Assembly (NCBI GenBank): GCA_002437585.1
Contig: DJQM01000016.1
Span: 19,726-74,422 of the forward strand
Reading direction: 5' to 3'
Origin: Clostridiales bacterium UBA6386
Lineage (GTDB): Bacteria; Bacillota; Clostridia; Oscillospirales; Oscillospiraceae
Length of the DNA: 54,697 bases
Under the pieces are notes generated by a model. The model was not told where the DNA came from. It saw only the letters and a program-made list of their open reading frames with translations, and made no database searches. Within the stretch, counting starts at the first letter, position 1. The number at the start of each line of letters is the position of its first letter. Positions 29,597 through 38,173 of this stretch are shown here, one piece after another. Made by a program: the position numbers and the translations under genes.

Positions 29597-32091
29597 TGAA
29601 CGAAACATACGATGATTTTCTTCACAGCAAAATCGAGGTAGCACCGGTCAGTGGGTTCCAGGTGCCGGAGGCGGCTCTGAATCCGGCTCTGAAGCCCCAC
29701 CAAAAAGACGCTGTGCTATGGGCGGTGAAGGGCGGGCGACGTGCCCTGTTTGAATCCTTCGGCCTGGGCAAGACCGTCCAGGAGCTGGAGTGGTGCCGAT
29801 TGGTTGCCCAGCACGAAGGCGGTAAGGTGCTGATCGTCCTCCCGCTTGGTGTCCGGCAGGAGTTCTGTCGGGACGCGGTGGAGCTGCTGGGCATGGAGCC
29901 TCCGGCCTATGTCCGGACAATGGCGGAAGCCGAGGCGGCTACCGGGCAAATCCTGCTGACCAACTATGAGCGGGTGCGAGACGGTGACATTGATCCTGGC
30001 CGCTTCTGCGGTGTGGCTCTGGACGAAGCCTCCGTCCTTCGTTCCTACGGCTCCAAGACCTTCCAGCAGTTCATGATTCTGTTCAAGGGGGTGCGCTATA
30101 AGCTGGTGGCCACGGCTACCCCCTCTCCGAACCGGTATAAGGAACTGATCCACTACGCCGGGTTCCTGGAGGTCATGGACACCGGGCAGGCTTTGACCCG
30201 GTTCTTCCAGCGGGACAGCACCAAAGCAAACAACCTGACCCTGTATCCACACAAGGAAGAGGAATTCTGGCTCTGGGTATCCTCCTGGGCACTGTTCCTC
30301 AGCAGTCCGGCGGATTTAGGCTATGACGCTGCTGGCTATGACCTGCCGCCCCTGGATGTACGGGTACACATGATTCAGTCCCGTATCGGTGACGTGGTGG
30401 ACAAGGACGGACAGGTAAAGCTGATGCGTGAAGCCGCTGTGAGCCTCCAGGATGCCGCAAAAGAGAAACGTGAATCCGTGCTTGAGCGGGTTCGGATGGC
30501 CGGGGAGATCGTAGCCAGTGACCCGGAAGCGCATTTTCTGCTGTGGCATGACCTGGAATATGAGCGGGAGACTATCCTGAAAGAGATCCCCGGTGTAGTG
30601 GATATCTACGGCTCCATGGATTACGACGAGCGGGAAAGGCGGGTAATTGCCTTCTCTGACGGGCAGACCAGGCTCTTTGCCACGAAGAAAAGTCTTTCCG
30701 GTTCCGGGTGCAATTTCCAGAGGCATTGCCACAGGGCTATTTTCGTGGGCATTGACTACGAATTCAACGACTTCATTCAGGCGATTCACAGAATCTACCG
30801 CTTCCTGCAAAAGGAGCAGGTCATCGTCGACGTGATTTTTACGGAAGCGGAAGAACAGATATGGCGGGTACTGCTGGAGAAGTGGGAGAATCACAACAAA
30901 CTGCAAGAGAAAATGCGCCAGATCGTCAAGGACTTCGGCCTGCTGGACAATGTACAGGCTGAGAGAATGGCACGGTCGATAGGAGTTGAGAGAATGGAAA
31001 TCAAAGGTAAAAACTGGACGCTGGTCAATAACGACTGCGTGGATGAGGTGCGGCGGATGCCGGATAACTCTGTAGGTCTGATTCATACGTCTATCCCATT
31101 CAGCAACCATTACGAGTATACGCCCAGCTACAACGACTTTGGACACAACGAGAATACCGCCCGATTCTTTGAACAGATGGACTTCCTGACCCCGGAGCTG
31201 CTGCGGATTCTGGAGCCGGGCAGAGTAGCGGCCATTCACGTCAAAGACCGGGTACTGTTCGGGAATGTGACCGGGTACGGAATGCCCACCATGGAGCCTT
31301 TCCACGCCTTGTGCATCGACCATTACATGAAGCACGGCTTTGCCTACTTCGGAATGATTACCGTAGTGACGGACGTGGTTCGGGAAAACAACCAGACCTA
31401 CCGGCTGGGTTGGACAGAGCAGTGCAAGGACGGCTCCAAGATGGGCGTAGGTTGTCCGGAGTATATCCTGCTTTTCCGGAAGCTGCCTACAGACCGCTCC
31501 AAGGCTTATGCCGATGATCGGGTGGAGAAAAACAAGGAGGACTATCCACTGAGCCAGTGGCAGCTGGACGCACACGCTTTCTGGAGATCTTCTGGCAACC
31601 GGAACCTGAACCCGGACGAGCTGTCCCGGCTGAAAATGAGCGACCGGATGCGTCGGTTCCGTGAGTATAGCAAGACCCACGTCTATGACTATGAGCAGCA
31701 CGCCGCCTTATCCTATGCCATGGAGCAGCGGGACGCTATCAGCAAAGAGTTTATGACACTGCCGCCCGCCTCTACTTCCCCGGATGTTTGGGACGATATC
31801 AGCCGCATGAAGACCCTGAACACCACCCAGAGTCAGCGACGGAAGCAGCTGCATGTGTGTCCCCTTCAGCTGGATATTGTGGAGCGGATCATCAACCGGT
31901 ATTCCAATCCGGGTGACCTGGTATTTGACCCATTTGCTGGGCTTGGCACGGTGCCGATGATGGCCGTCCGAATGAACCGACGGGGCTACGGCTGTGAGCT
32001 GAATCCGGGATATTTTGCCGATGCGGTGGCCTACCTCCGGGCAGAGGATGCAGAAGCGGAGCAACCGAGCCTGTTTGACATGGTGGAGTGA
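29596..32091 (+). CDS. SNF2-like helicase fused to DNA methyltransferase
   Basis: An 831-aa two-part protein. Residues about 30-440 are a SNF2/SF2 ATPase: HQKDAVLWAV, FGLGKT (about 56), VLIVLPLGV, LTNYERV, a DEAS box (about 143), TATPSP and the C-terminal lobe ending QAIHRIYRF. Residues about 470-831 are a beta-class amino-methyltransferase: KNWTLVNNDCVDEVRRMPDN, motif IV written HTSIPFSNHYEY (about 496) instead of the usual SPPY, then motif I FDPFAGLGTVP (about 777) with GCELNPGYF. The unusual motif IV leaves the target base uncertain. Likely protects phage DNA from restriction while translocating along it; this is inference from the architecture. Confidence 0.88.
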   Translation: MNETYDDFLHSKIEVAPVSGFQVPEAALNPALKPHQKDAVLWAVKGGRRALFESFGLGKTVQELEWCRLVAQHEGGKVLIVLPLGVRQEFCRDAVELLGMEPPAYVRTMAEAEAATGQILLTNYERVRDGDIDPGRFCGVALDEASVLRSYGSKTFQQFMILFKGVRYKLVATATPSPNRYKELIHYAGFLEVMDTGQALTRFFQRDSTKANNLTLYPHKEEEFWLWVSSWALFLSSPADLGYDAAGYDLPPLDVRVHMIQSRIGDVVDKDGQVKLMREAAVSLQDAAKEKRESVLERVRMAGEIVASDPEAHFLLWHDLEYERETILKEIPGVVDIYGSMDYDERERRVIAFSDGQTRLFATKKSLSGSGCNFQRHCHRAIFVGIDYEFNDFIQAIHRIYRFLQKEQVIVDVIFTEAEEQIWRVLLEKWENHNKLQEKMRQIVKDFGLLDNVQAERMARSIGVERMEIKGKNWTLVNNDCVDEVRRMPDNSVGLIHTSIPFSNHYEYTPSYNDFGHNENTARFFEQMDFLTPELLRILEPGRVAAIHVKDRVLFGNVTGYGMPTMEPFHALCIDHYMKHGFAYFGMITVVTDVVRENNQTYRLGWTEQCKDGSKMGVGCPEYILLFRKLPTDRSKAYADDRVEKNKEDYPLSQWQLDAHAFWRSSGNRNLNPDELSRLKMSDRMRRFREYSKTHVYDYEQHAALSYAMEQRDAISKEFMTLPPASTSPDVWDDISRMKTLNTTQSQRRKQLHVCPLQLDIVERIINRYSNPGDLVFDPFAGLGTVPMMAVRMNRRGYGCELNPGYFADAVAYLRAEDAEAEQPSLFDMVE

Positions 32092-32095
32092 AGAA

Positions 32096-33190
32096 ATGAC
32101 CTACGATGAAATGAGAATCCGGCAGGCATGGCCGTATGAAGTGAAAATTGCTCATGCTAAGAAGGTAGCAGGGGAATTTATTGACAAAGTCTATGCTGGC
32201 ATTACCTATGGTGGTGCAAACGGCGATAGATACAGTGCGCATAATGTACATATCAGCGTGGGCGGCCTGGATTCTATCACGCTGCTGCTATTCCTGCGGA
32301 AGTATTTCCCAGATGTGCAAATTCCGGCTATCTCCCGTTCATCTCTGGAAGATAAGAGCATTCAGAGAATCCACAAAGAACTGGGGGTTATCAGCATTCC
32401 GGGGAATAAATCCAAAGTCGGGATCATCCGAGACTATGGGTTTCCAGTAATCAGCAAATCGAAGGCTGCAAAAATTGAGAAACTCCAAAGCCAAAATGAG
32501 AAGACGACCTTCATCCATGCCATTATGACCGGCGATATGGGACAGCAGGGCAATTTTCAGCATAGTGAGAAAATCAAACTTCCGGATAAGTACCTTGAAC
32601 TGTTTGGCGGGTTGTATGCAGATCATCGGCCCGATCTGCAATGTCGGTGTGCGCCATTCAAAGTATCTGCCCAGTGCTGCTATTTCCTGAAAGAACTGCC
32701 AGCCGACCGATGGGCCAAGGAGCATAGCAGCGTCCCTTTCCTTGGATTGATGGCATCTGAGGGCGGCCAACGAGAGATGGGACTGACGAAAAACGGTTGC
32801 AACTATTTCGGAAAAGAAACTGTGAGAAGCTGTCCATTTGCGGTTTTCACCAGACAGGACATTCTCCAACTTGCGTTGGATTTGGAAGTGCCGGTTCCGG
32901 AAATTTACGGGGATATTGTTCGGGATGCGGATGGAACGCTCCGGACAACCCGTGCCCAGAGAACTGGTTGCACGATGTGTGGTTTTGGCATTCACCTGGA
33001 AAAACGCCCGCATAGATTCGACCGACTGAGGGAAAACAACCCAAAAGAATGGGAATTCTGGATGTATCGCTGTGTGACAGAACCGGTAACTGGAGAACAG
33101 TATGGCTGGGGGAGAGTGCTGGACTATATCGGCGTAGAGTGGGAAAATTTGCCGAACCAGGTGGCTGGCCAAATGGAACTGAATCTTTGA
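32096..33190 (+). CDS. PAPS reductase-like PP-loop protein with Cys cluster
   Basis: A 364-aa protein; ATG 32096 lies 2 bp after the methyltransferase TGA, with GGAGTG upstream. The adenylate-binding PP-loop is written SVGGLDSITLLLFLRKY, and the order of elements (QCRCAPFK, RSCPFAVFT, GCTMCGFG near the end) follows the phosphoadenosine-phosphosulfate reductase superfamily. The four or more paired Cys could hold an Fe-S cluster, as in DndC and related sulfur-transfer enzymes. Next to a DNA methyltransferase, a DNA or nucleotide sulfur modification is possible but unproven; assimilatory sulfate reduction is unlikely for a phage. Confidence 0.8.
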   Translation: MTYDEMRIRQAWPYEVKIAHAKKVAGEFIDKVYAGITYGGANGDRYSAHNVHISVGGLDSITLLLFLRKYFPDVQIPAISRSSLEDKSIQRIHKELGVISIPGNKSKVGIIRDYGFPVISKSKAAKIEKLQSQNEKTTFIHAIMTGDMGQQGNFQHSEKIKLPDKYLELFGGLYADHRPDLQCRCAPFKVSAQCCYFLKELPADRWAKEHSSVPFLGLMASEGGQREMGLTKNGCNYFGKETVRSCPFAVFTRQDILQLALDLEVPVPEIYGDIVRDADGTLRTTRAQRTGCTMCGFGIHLEKRPHRFDRLRENNPKEWEFWMYRCVTEPVTGEQYGWGRVLDYIGVEWENLPNQVAGQMELNL

Positions 33191-33229
33191 TTTATAGCCC
33201 GGGGCAACCCGGGCGGGAAGGAGATAACA

Positions 33230-33370
33230 ATGAAGGTTTGTGAGACCTGCAAATGGTATGAATCCTACTGCGGCGTGTGCTGCAATGGAGAATCGGAGTG
33301 CCGAGCCGATTTCATGGACAGCGGGGATTCCTGCAAGAAATGGGAGGCGATGGACAATGCCAAAGAATGA
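33230..33370 (+). CDS. 46-aa Cys-rich zinc-ribbon-like protein
   Basis: AAGGAGA lies seven bases before ATG 33230. The product has seven Cys in 46 residues (VCETCKWYESYCGVCC, ECRADF, SCKKW), so metal binding is likely. Its TGA overlaps the start region of the next gene. Families of this pattern are common in phages of Clostridia, with no known function. Confidence 0.7.
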   Translation: MKVCETCKWYESYCGVCCNGESECRADFMDSGDSCKKWEAMDNAKE

Positions 33371-33719
33371 TTTCCTATCCCGGCAGAAGGAGCGGGAACA
33401 CGCTGCCTTTGAAGGCGGTATCCGGGTGGGGCGGCAGCAGATGTGTGATTTCCTCACTCTGTCCCTCCGGGATCCGGAAGTGATGGGTAAGAATACCTTC
33501 TCCGGCAAACGGATTCTGAAGGTGCTGAACCGGATTGAGGAGCTGATGACGGAGTTTTCCCCGGCCTTTGAAAAGCACGACGAAGCCGACTATTACCAGG
33601 CCATGCTGGACAGGCTCCTTCGGGAGGCCTATGGCGATGAAATCCAAGACGGGTTCTACGGCTTCTCCGACCGATACGACGTGAAGAAATTCGACTATCA
33701 GACAGGGAAATGGAGGTGA
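33357..33719 (+). CDS. Hypothetical phage protein
   Basis: A 120-aa protein from ATG 33357 (GGGAGGCG upstream; the longer frame is the Cys-rich gene read out of frame). Helical, with GGIRVGRQQMCDFLTLSLRD and a C-terminal acidic/aromatic section (YGDEIQDGFYGFSDRYDVKK). It lies between a Cys-rich gene and the ArpU-like regulator. No domain assigned. Confidence 0.65.
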   Translation: MPKNDFLSRQKEREHAAFEGGIRVGRQQMCDFLTLSLRDPEVMGKNTFSGKRILKVLNRIEELMTEFSPAFEKHDEADYYQAMLDRLLREAYGDEIQDGFYGFSDRYDVKKFDYQTGKWR

Positions 33720-33723
33720 TTTT

Positions 33724-34161
33724 TTGAACTGGAAGTATGAGGCGATGGAAAAACTCAAGAGCTACAACGCAAAGAAGCAGGCCTTACGCAGTATTCCGGA
33801 GGAAATCGCCCGGCTGGAATCTGAGATGCAGAGCATCCGCAGTGCCACGTCGGACGGTACGCCGGTCTCAGGCGGCGGTTCCGGCAGGGAGGACAGGTAT
33901 CTTTCCAACATCGTCCACCGAGAAGAGCTGTCACGTTCGCTGGAGCAGGCGAAAGTGTGGGTCAGCCTGGTAGACGCGGGGCTGGCGATTCTCAGCCAAG
34001 AAGAGCGGCTCGTCCTGGACAGATTCTACATAAACCCGGCCAGGGGCAATGTTGACAGGCTGTGCGGGGAGATGGGGATTGAGAAACCAACCGTATACCG
34101 TCGAAAGGATGAGGCGTTGTGGCACTTTACGCTGTGCCTGTATGGGCAGACTGAAAATTGA
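33724..34161 (+). CDS. ArpU-like late transcription regulator
   Basis: A 145-aa protein starting at TTG 33724, five bases after GAGGTG. A coiled N-terminus (EEIARLESEMQSIRSAT) precedes a sigma-70 region-4-like helix-turn-helix (LSQEERLVLDRFYINPARGN, RLCGEMGIEKPTVYRRKDEA). Position, at the end of the early operon and before the terminase genes, is that of ArpU/RinA-type activators of late genes. A terminator follows. Confidence 0.8.
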   Translation: MNWKYEAMEKLKSYNAKKQALRSIPEEIARLESEMQSIRSATSDGTPVSGGGSGREDRYLSNIVHREELSRSLEQAKVWVSLVDAGLAILSQEERLVLDRFYINPARGNVDRLCGEMGIEKPTVYRRKDEALWHFTLCLYGQTEN

Positions 34162-34220
34162 GAAAAAAACGAGACGACTTCTCACTTTCAATGTGCTATA
34201 CTGGTAAAAACGAAAAAGCG

Positions 34221-34252
34221 AGAGGCCAAGGATGATTCCCTGGCCTCTTTGC
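34221..34252. terminator. Terminator shared by the early operon and hicB
   Basis: AGAGGCCA (34221-34228) pairs with TGGCCTCT (34241-34248), then TTTG; on the minus strand CTTTTTCG follows. It lies between convergent genes and can serve both. Confidence 0.75.
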
Positions 34253-34263
34253 TATGCTGTTTG

Positions 34264-34662
34264 TTATCTTTCCGATACATGCAGCTTTGCGCGCAAACCC
34301 TCCTGAAGAACCTGAGAGAAATTAACACCAGATTTTTCCGCTAAATCACACAACCAGGATGGAAGCGTGACATTTTTTCGGACAGTGCGCATGTCGTTGG
34401 CTCTTCGATAGGCATCAAAGTCAATGTCTACAAGGGTTACAAGGTTCCCCTTATCGCAATGGGGGGTGAGAGTAGATGGAGCTGGGATAGGCTTATGGTC
34501 GTCCTGCTGGCAGATTCCCCAGAGTCCGATCGCGTCCCTGGCCATATCGATACATTCGGCTACGGTTTCACCCTGAGTGCCGATATTGAGGTCTGGAACG
34601 TCTACGGAATATCCGCCTTCTTTTTCCGGATGAAGAATGATTGGATAGATTGCTTTAGCCAT
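34264..34662 (-). CDS. hicB: HicB antitoxin
   Basis: A 132-aa protein; ATG 34662 follows AGGAGG. The N-terminal partial RNase H-like fold (YPIILHPEKEGGYSVDVPDL, GTQGETVAECIDMARDAIGL) is the HicB signature that caps HicA. The C-terminal part (VTLPSWLCDLAEKSGVNFSQ, VLQEGLRAKL) is a ribbon-helix-helix DNA-binding domain for autoregulation. It is the second gene of the hicAB operon, 32 bp after hicA. The pair probably stabilises the prophage or limits other phages. Confidence 0.93.
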   Translation of the reverse strand: MAKAIYPIILHPEKEGGYSVDVPDLNIGTQGETVAECIDMARDAIGLWGICQQDDHKPIPAPSTLTPHCDKGNLVTLVDIDFDAYRRANDMRTVRKNVTLPSWLCDLAEKSGVNFSQVLQEGLRAKLHVSER

Positions 34663-34694
34663 ATTAGAACCTCCTGTTATGGGTGGCAAGGGGC

Positions 34695-34868
34695 TTATTT
34701 CAGCCCCTGCCGTCGGATGATGGATTTTGCAAGCTGCTCTTTGATTTCCGAGTGCCGGGGAATCGGTTCAGAGCGTTCGCCATTTGTGTAAATATCATGG
34801 TTCGCGCCGTTGCGTTGTAACCACCAGCCGTTGGATTCCAAGAGCTTTATGAGGTCTTTGCGCTTCAT
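34695..34868 (-). CDS. hicA: HicA mRNA-cleaving toxin
   Basis: A 57-aa dsRBD-like ribonuclease; ATG 34868 lies eight bases after AAGGAG. It has the standard layout KRKDLIKLLESNGWWLQRNG, ANHDIYTNGERSEPIPRHSE, IKEQLAKSIIRRQGL, with the catalytic His in ANHDIY. It cuts mRNA when HicB is degraded. Confidence 0.93.
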   Translation of the reverse strand: MKRKDLIKLLESNGWWLQRNGANHDIYTNGERSEPIPRHSEIKEQLAKSIIRRQGLK

Positions 34869-34891
34869 ACGCTTCACTCCTTACGGTATAT

Positions 34892-34920
34892 ATTATACGC
34901 ACTCAATGCGCATTTGTCAA
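34892..34920 (-). promoter_or_regulatory. Consensus promoter and possible HicB operator
   Basis: On the minus strand: TTGACA, a 17-bp spacer and TATAAT, a full match to the vegetative consensus. The spacer holds the imperfect palindrome ATGCGCA-TTGAG-TGCGTAT, a plausible HicB operator. Confidence 0.85.
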
Positions 34921-34968
34921 GCAGGAAAATGAAAAAAGATACATAAAAGTCAAGAGAGGTGGTGACGG

Positions 34969-35355
34969 GTGGCAAATGAACGGAACATTATTCCCAACTC
35001 CGAAAGAACTCCGGAAGAGCGGCGAGAAATTGCCAGAGCTGGTGGAATTGCCTCCGGAGCTGCCCGCCGTCGAAAGCGGAGCCTGAAACAGGCGGCTGAT
35101 CTGTACCTGTCCTTGCCGGTAACAGACAGGCGGGTGTGGAACAAAATCGCCCGGGACGGGGTGGAACCGGAGGATATCGACAATCAGATGGCCATGATCG
35201 TTGGACTGACAGAGGCAGCGGTTCAGGGAGATGCCAGGTGTGCCAAGGTGCTGGTTGACCTGCTTGGGGATTCCACCGGGGAAGAAAGCACACCGGATGA
35301 CGGGTTCATGGACGCACTGCGAGAAGAGGCGGGACAGATATGGCAGGAGGATTAA
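34969..35355 (+). CDS. Probable terminase small subunit
   Basis: A 128-aa protein from GTG 34969 (GAGAGGTGG upstream). A KGG-like N-terminal segment (TPEERREIARAGGIASGAAR, RRRKRSLKQAADLYLSLP) is followed by helices and an acidic end. It overlaps the large terminase gene by 16 bases. Its role as the DNA-recognising small subunit is inferred from position. Confidence 0.65.
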   Translation: MANERNIIPNSERTPEERREIARAGGIASGAARRRKRSLKQAADLYLSLPVTDRRVWNKIARDGVEPEDIDNQMAMIVGLTEAAVQGDARCAKVLVDLLGDSTGEESTPDDGFMDALREEAGQIWQED

Positions 35356-36629
35356 AACAGGCGGCATTTCGGTTTCAGCCCTTTTCCCGGAAGCAGAAGC
35401 AGATACTCACCTGGTGGCTCCCGGAATCCGGTGTATCAGACGCAGACGGAATCATAGCAGATGGAGCCATCCGGTCAGGGAAAACCGTGTGTATGTCGCT
35501 GGCCTTCGTCCAATGGTCGATGCACAGCTTTAGTGGCCAGAATTTCGGCATGTGCGGCAAGACCGTGGGCAGCTTCCGCCGGAATGTGCTGTCTGTGCTC
35601 AAGCAGATGCTTCCGGCAAGAGGGTATACCATTCACGACCGGCGAACGGACAACCTGGTAGTTATCTCCCGGGGAAGTACCGAGAATTATTACTACATCT
35701 TCGGCGGCAAGGACGAAGGCTCTCAGGATCTGGTGCAGGGTATCACCCTGGCCGGGATTCTGCTGGACGAAATCGCCCCGATGCCGGAAAGCTTCGTTAA
35801 TCAGGCCACGGGCCGCTGCTCTGTGGATGGCTCCAAGTTCTGGTGCAACTGCAACCCGGCAGGGCCAGAGCATTGGTTCAAGAAGCAGTGGATTGATGAG
35901 CAGAAGAAGCGAAACCTTCTGTACCTCCACTTCACTATGGAGGATAACCTGAGCCTGTCGGAGCAGATACGAGCCAGATATCGGGCGATGTACACCGGCA
36001 TTTTCTACCGGCGGTATATCCTGGGGCAGTGGTGCCTTGCGGAAGGGCTGGTGTATGAGTTCGACCCGGAGAAGCACGTCACGGAAGATTTGCCGGAATG
36101 GGGCGAGTGGTACATCTCCTGTGACTACGGAACTCTGAACCCCTTCTCCGCTGGCCTGTGGTGCGTCAGAGACGGCGTTGCCGTCCGGGTGGCGGAGTTC
36201 TATCACTCTGGGCGGGAACGGCAGCACCAGCTCACGGATGAGGAATACTACCGGGAAATTGAAAAGCTGGCCGGTGACAGGGGTATCCGACACGTTGTGG
36301 TTGACCCGTCAGCGGCTTCTTTTATTACCTGCATTCGTTCTCACGGGCGTTTTTCCGTCCGGAAAGCGAAGAATGATGTCATGTATGGTATCCGGTTGAC
36401 GGCCATGATGCTTCAGGCCGGAGTTATCAAAATCGGCGCGGACTGCAAGGACGCCATTCGGGAATTCGGACTGTACCACTGGGACGATAAGGGCGAGGTG
36501 GACAAGCCGGTGAAGGAAAACGACCATGCCATGGATGATATCCGGTATTTCTGTGCCACAGTCATGCGCAGAAACCGGCAGGCACGGCAGATCATCGGAG
36601 GGATTTGCGATGAGGAAACGGATTCGTAA
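35340..36629 (+). CDS. terL: Terminase large subunit
   Basis: The DNA-packaging motor, 429 aa (PBSX-like). Walker A is DGAIRSGKT (about residue 42), Walker B GILLDEIA (about 140), and coupling motif CNPAGPEHW. The RNase H-like nuclease domain has SCDYGTLNPF (about 260), VVVDPSAA (about 321) and ENDHAMDDIRY (about 402), giving the metal-binding Asp residues. It pumps DNA into the prohead through the portal and cuts it. Confidence 0.95.
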   Translation: MAGGLKQAAFRFQPFSRKQKQILTWWLPESGVSDADGIIADGAIRSGKTVCMSLAFVQWSMHSFSGQNFGMCGKTVGSFRRNVLSVLKQMLPARGYTIHDRRTDNLVVISRGSTENYYYIFGGKDEGSQDLVQGITLAGILLDEIAPMPESFVNQATGRCSVDGSKFWCNCNPAGPEHWFKKQWIDEQKKRNLLYLHFTMEDNLSLSEQIRARYRAMYTGIFYRRYILGQWCLAEGLVYEFDPEKHVTEDLPEWGEWYISCDYGTLNPFSAGLWCVRDGVAVRVAEFYHSGRERQHQLTDEEYYREIEKLAGDRGIRHVVVDPSAASFITCIRSHGRFSVRKAKNDVMYGIRLTAMMLQAGVIKIGADCKDAIREFGLYHWDDKGEVDKPVKENDHAMDDIRYFCATVMRRNRQARQIIGGICDEETDS

Positions 36630-36816
36630 ATGGATCATAGACAGGGCACCAATCTGGGCAAAGGCTTCCTTGCAGGCGGAAAACGCACGGCTGGAAGCGG
36701 AAATTGTCGGACTCCGGGCGGAGCTTGCCCGGAAGGATGCCTATATTCAGGGGCTGCAATACGCTGTCCGGGCAATCCGGAAAATCACAATCAACACGGC
36801 AGGTGAAAAAGTATGA
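36610..36816 (+). CDS. Small coiled-coil protein between terminase and portal
   Basis: A 68-aa basic protein (MRKRIRKWIIDRAPIWAKAS) with a heptad coiled coil (LQAENARLEAEIVGLRAELA). GGAGGG is eight bases upstream; it overlaps both neighbours. Function unknown. Confidence 0.65.
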   Translation: MRKRIRKWIIDRAPIWAKASLQAENARLEAEIVGLRAELARKDAYIQGLQYAVRAIRKITINTAGEKV

Positions 36817-38171
36817 ACTACTTTGCATTGGATTTGGAAACGGCCTTTCGTGCCGTGGATATCACGACCCCGGCGATGAAGCTGGCCATTCAGAAGTGGT
36901 ACAGCATGTATTACGAAAACACGCCATCGGAAGACTTTGACCCCTGTCAGCGGATTCCGTATACCATCGTCAACAAGCTGACGAAGACGGCGTTCTCCGA
37001 ATATACCGCTACCAGCCGGGACGCATTCACACAGGCTGTCTTGGAGGCGGCAGACAGCAAAAAGCAGACGGCTATGCACCGGGCATTGATCGGCGGGGAA
37101 AGCGGTTTGAAGCCGGTGCCGGAGAAGGACGGTTTCAGCTTCTACGTTGTCAACCGGCGGGATATGCTGGTGTTTGCCAGAGATGAACACGGAGACCCCA
37201 TCGACATCGGCACCTGTGAGAGAAGCACCTTTGACCGATTCTATTATACCCTGCTGGAGCGGCGGACGGTGCGTCAGGGCGGATATCTGACGATTGCGAA
37301 CAAACTGTACCGTGCGCAGAATCCCGGCACGCTGGGTCTCCCCGTGCCTCTGGACAGTCTTCCGCAATATGCGTCCTTGCAGGAGGAATACACCTTCGAC
37401 AAGCCAATCGGCAGTGTGGGCATTGCCTGGCTGAAAGTTCCCATTGAAAACTGTGTGGACGGAAGCATGGACTGTGTGTCCGTCTATGCCCCGGCGGTGG
37501 GGCTGATTCAGAATATCGACCGGAACGAGGCTCAGCTCAGCGGCGAATTTGAGCGGGGGAAAAGCCGGATCATTGCCAGCGGTGACATGCTGGAGATTGA
37601 CGAGATGGGGAAAAAGAAGCTGTCCGCCAGCGTGTTCACCGCAGTGGATGAATCCCCGGAGGATGTCGGTATCACCATCTTCTCTCCGGCTCTGCGGGAG
37701 CAGTCCTATCTTGCGAGGAAAACGGAATACCTCCGGAATGTGGAAAACGTGATCGGCCTGAAGCGCGGCCTTTTGTCTGAGGTAGAAGCCGCAGAAAGAA
37801 CGGCTACTGAGGTGACATCCTCTGAAGGTGACTATAATCTGACGATCATTGATTTTCAGCGGATGTGGGAGAACGCTCTGCGGGAGGCTGCCAGACTGTG
37901 CGGCATTCTGGGTCAGCTGTATCATATTCCCGGTGCTCATGAGGTGGAGGATGACTCCATCGTTGTGGATTGGGGCAACGGCGTTCTGTACGATGAGGAG
38001 AAAACCTGGGAGGAATACAAGGACATGGTAGCCTCCGGGCTGCTCAAGCCGGAAATTGCCCTGGGTTGGCGGTTCAATATGCCAACAGATACAGAAGCTC
38101 AGCTGGCGAAAATCCGAAAGAAGTATATGCCTGACACGGAGGACACTGAGAACACCGAGGATGGTGAGTAA
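36813..38171 (+). CDS. Phage portal protein (SPP1 gp6-like)
   Basis: A 452-aa portal, forming the dodecameric DNA gate at one vertex of the capsid. Typical order: helical N-terminus, the IPYTIVNKLTKTAFSEYTAT segment, a beta-rich wing, QSYLARKTEYLRNVENVIGL and KRGLLSEVEAAERTATEVTS, then an acidic C-terminus. Start overlaps the coiled-coil gene by four bases. Directly follows the terminase, as in SPP1-type phages. Confidence 0.9.
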   Translation: MNYFALDLETAFRAVDITTPAMKLAIQKWYSMYYENTPSEDFDPCQRIPYTIVNKLTKTAFSEYTATSRDAFTQAVLEAADSKKQTAMHRALIGGESGLKPVPEKDGFSFYVVNRRDMLVFARDEHGDPIDIGTCERSTFDRFYYTLLERRTVRQGGYLTIANKLYRAQNPGTLGLPVPLDSLPQYASLQEEYTFDKPIGSVGIAWLKVPIENCVDGSMDCVSVYAPAVGLIQNIDRNEAQLSGEFERGKSRIIASGDMLEIDEMGKKKLSASVFTAVDESPEDVGITIFSPALREQSYLARKTEYLRNVENVIGLKRGLLSEVEAAERTATEVTSSEGDYNLTIIDFQRMWENALREAARLCGILGQLYHIPGAHEVEDDSIVVDWGNGVLYDEEKTWEEYKDMVASGLLKPEIALGWRFNMPTDTEAQLAKIRKKYMPDTEDTENTEDGE

Positions 38172-38173
38172 GG

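Noticed and set aside
33181..33215. GCCCGGGGCAACCCGGGC palindrome as a terminator
   Set aside because: No T tract follows and the next ribosome site begins at once; it may be a weak processing hairpin but evidence is thin.
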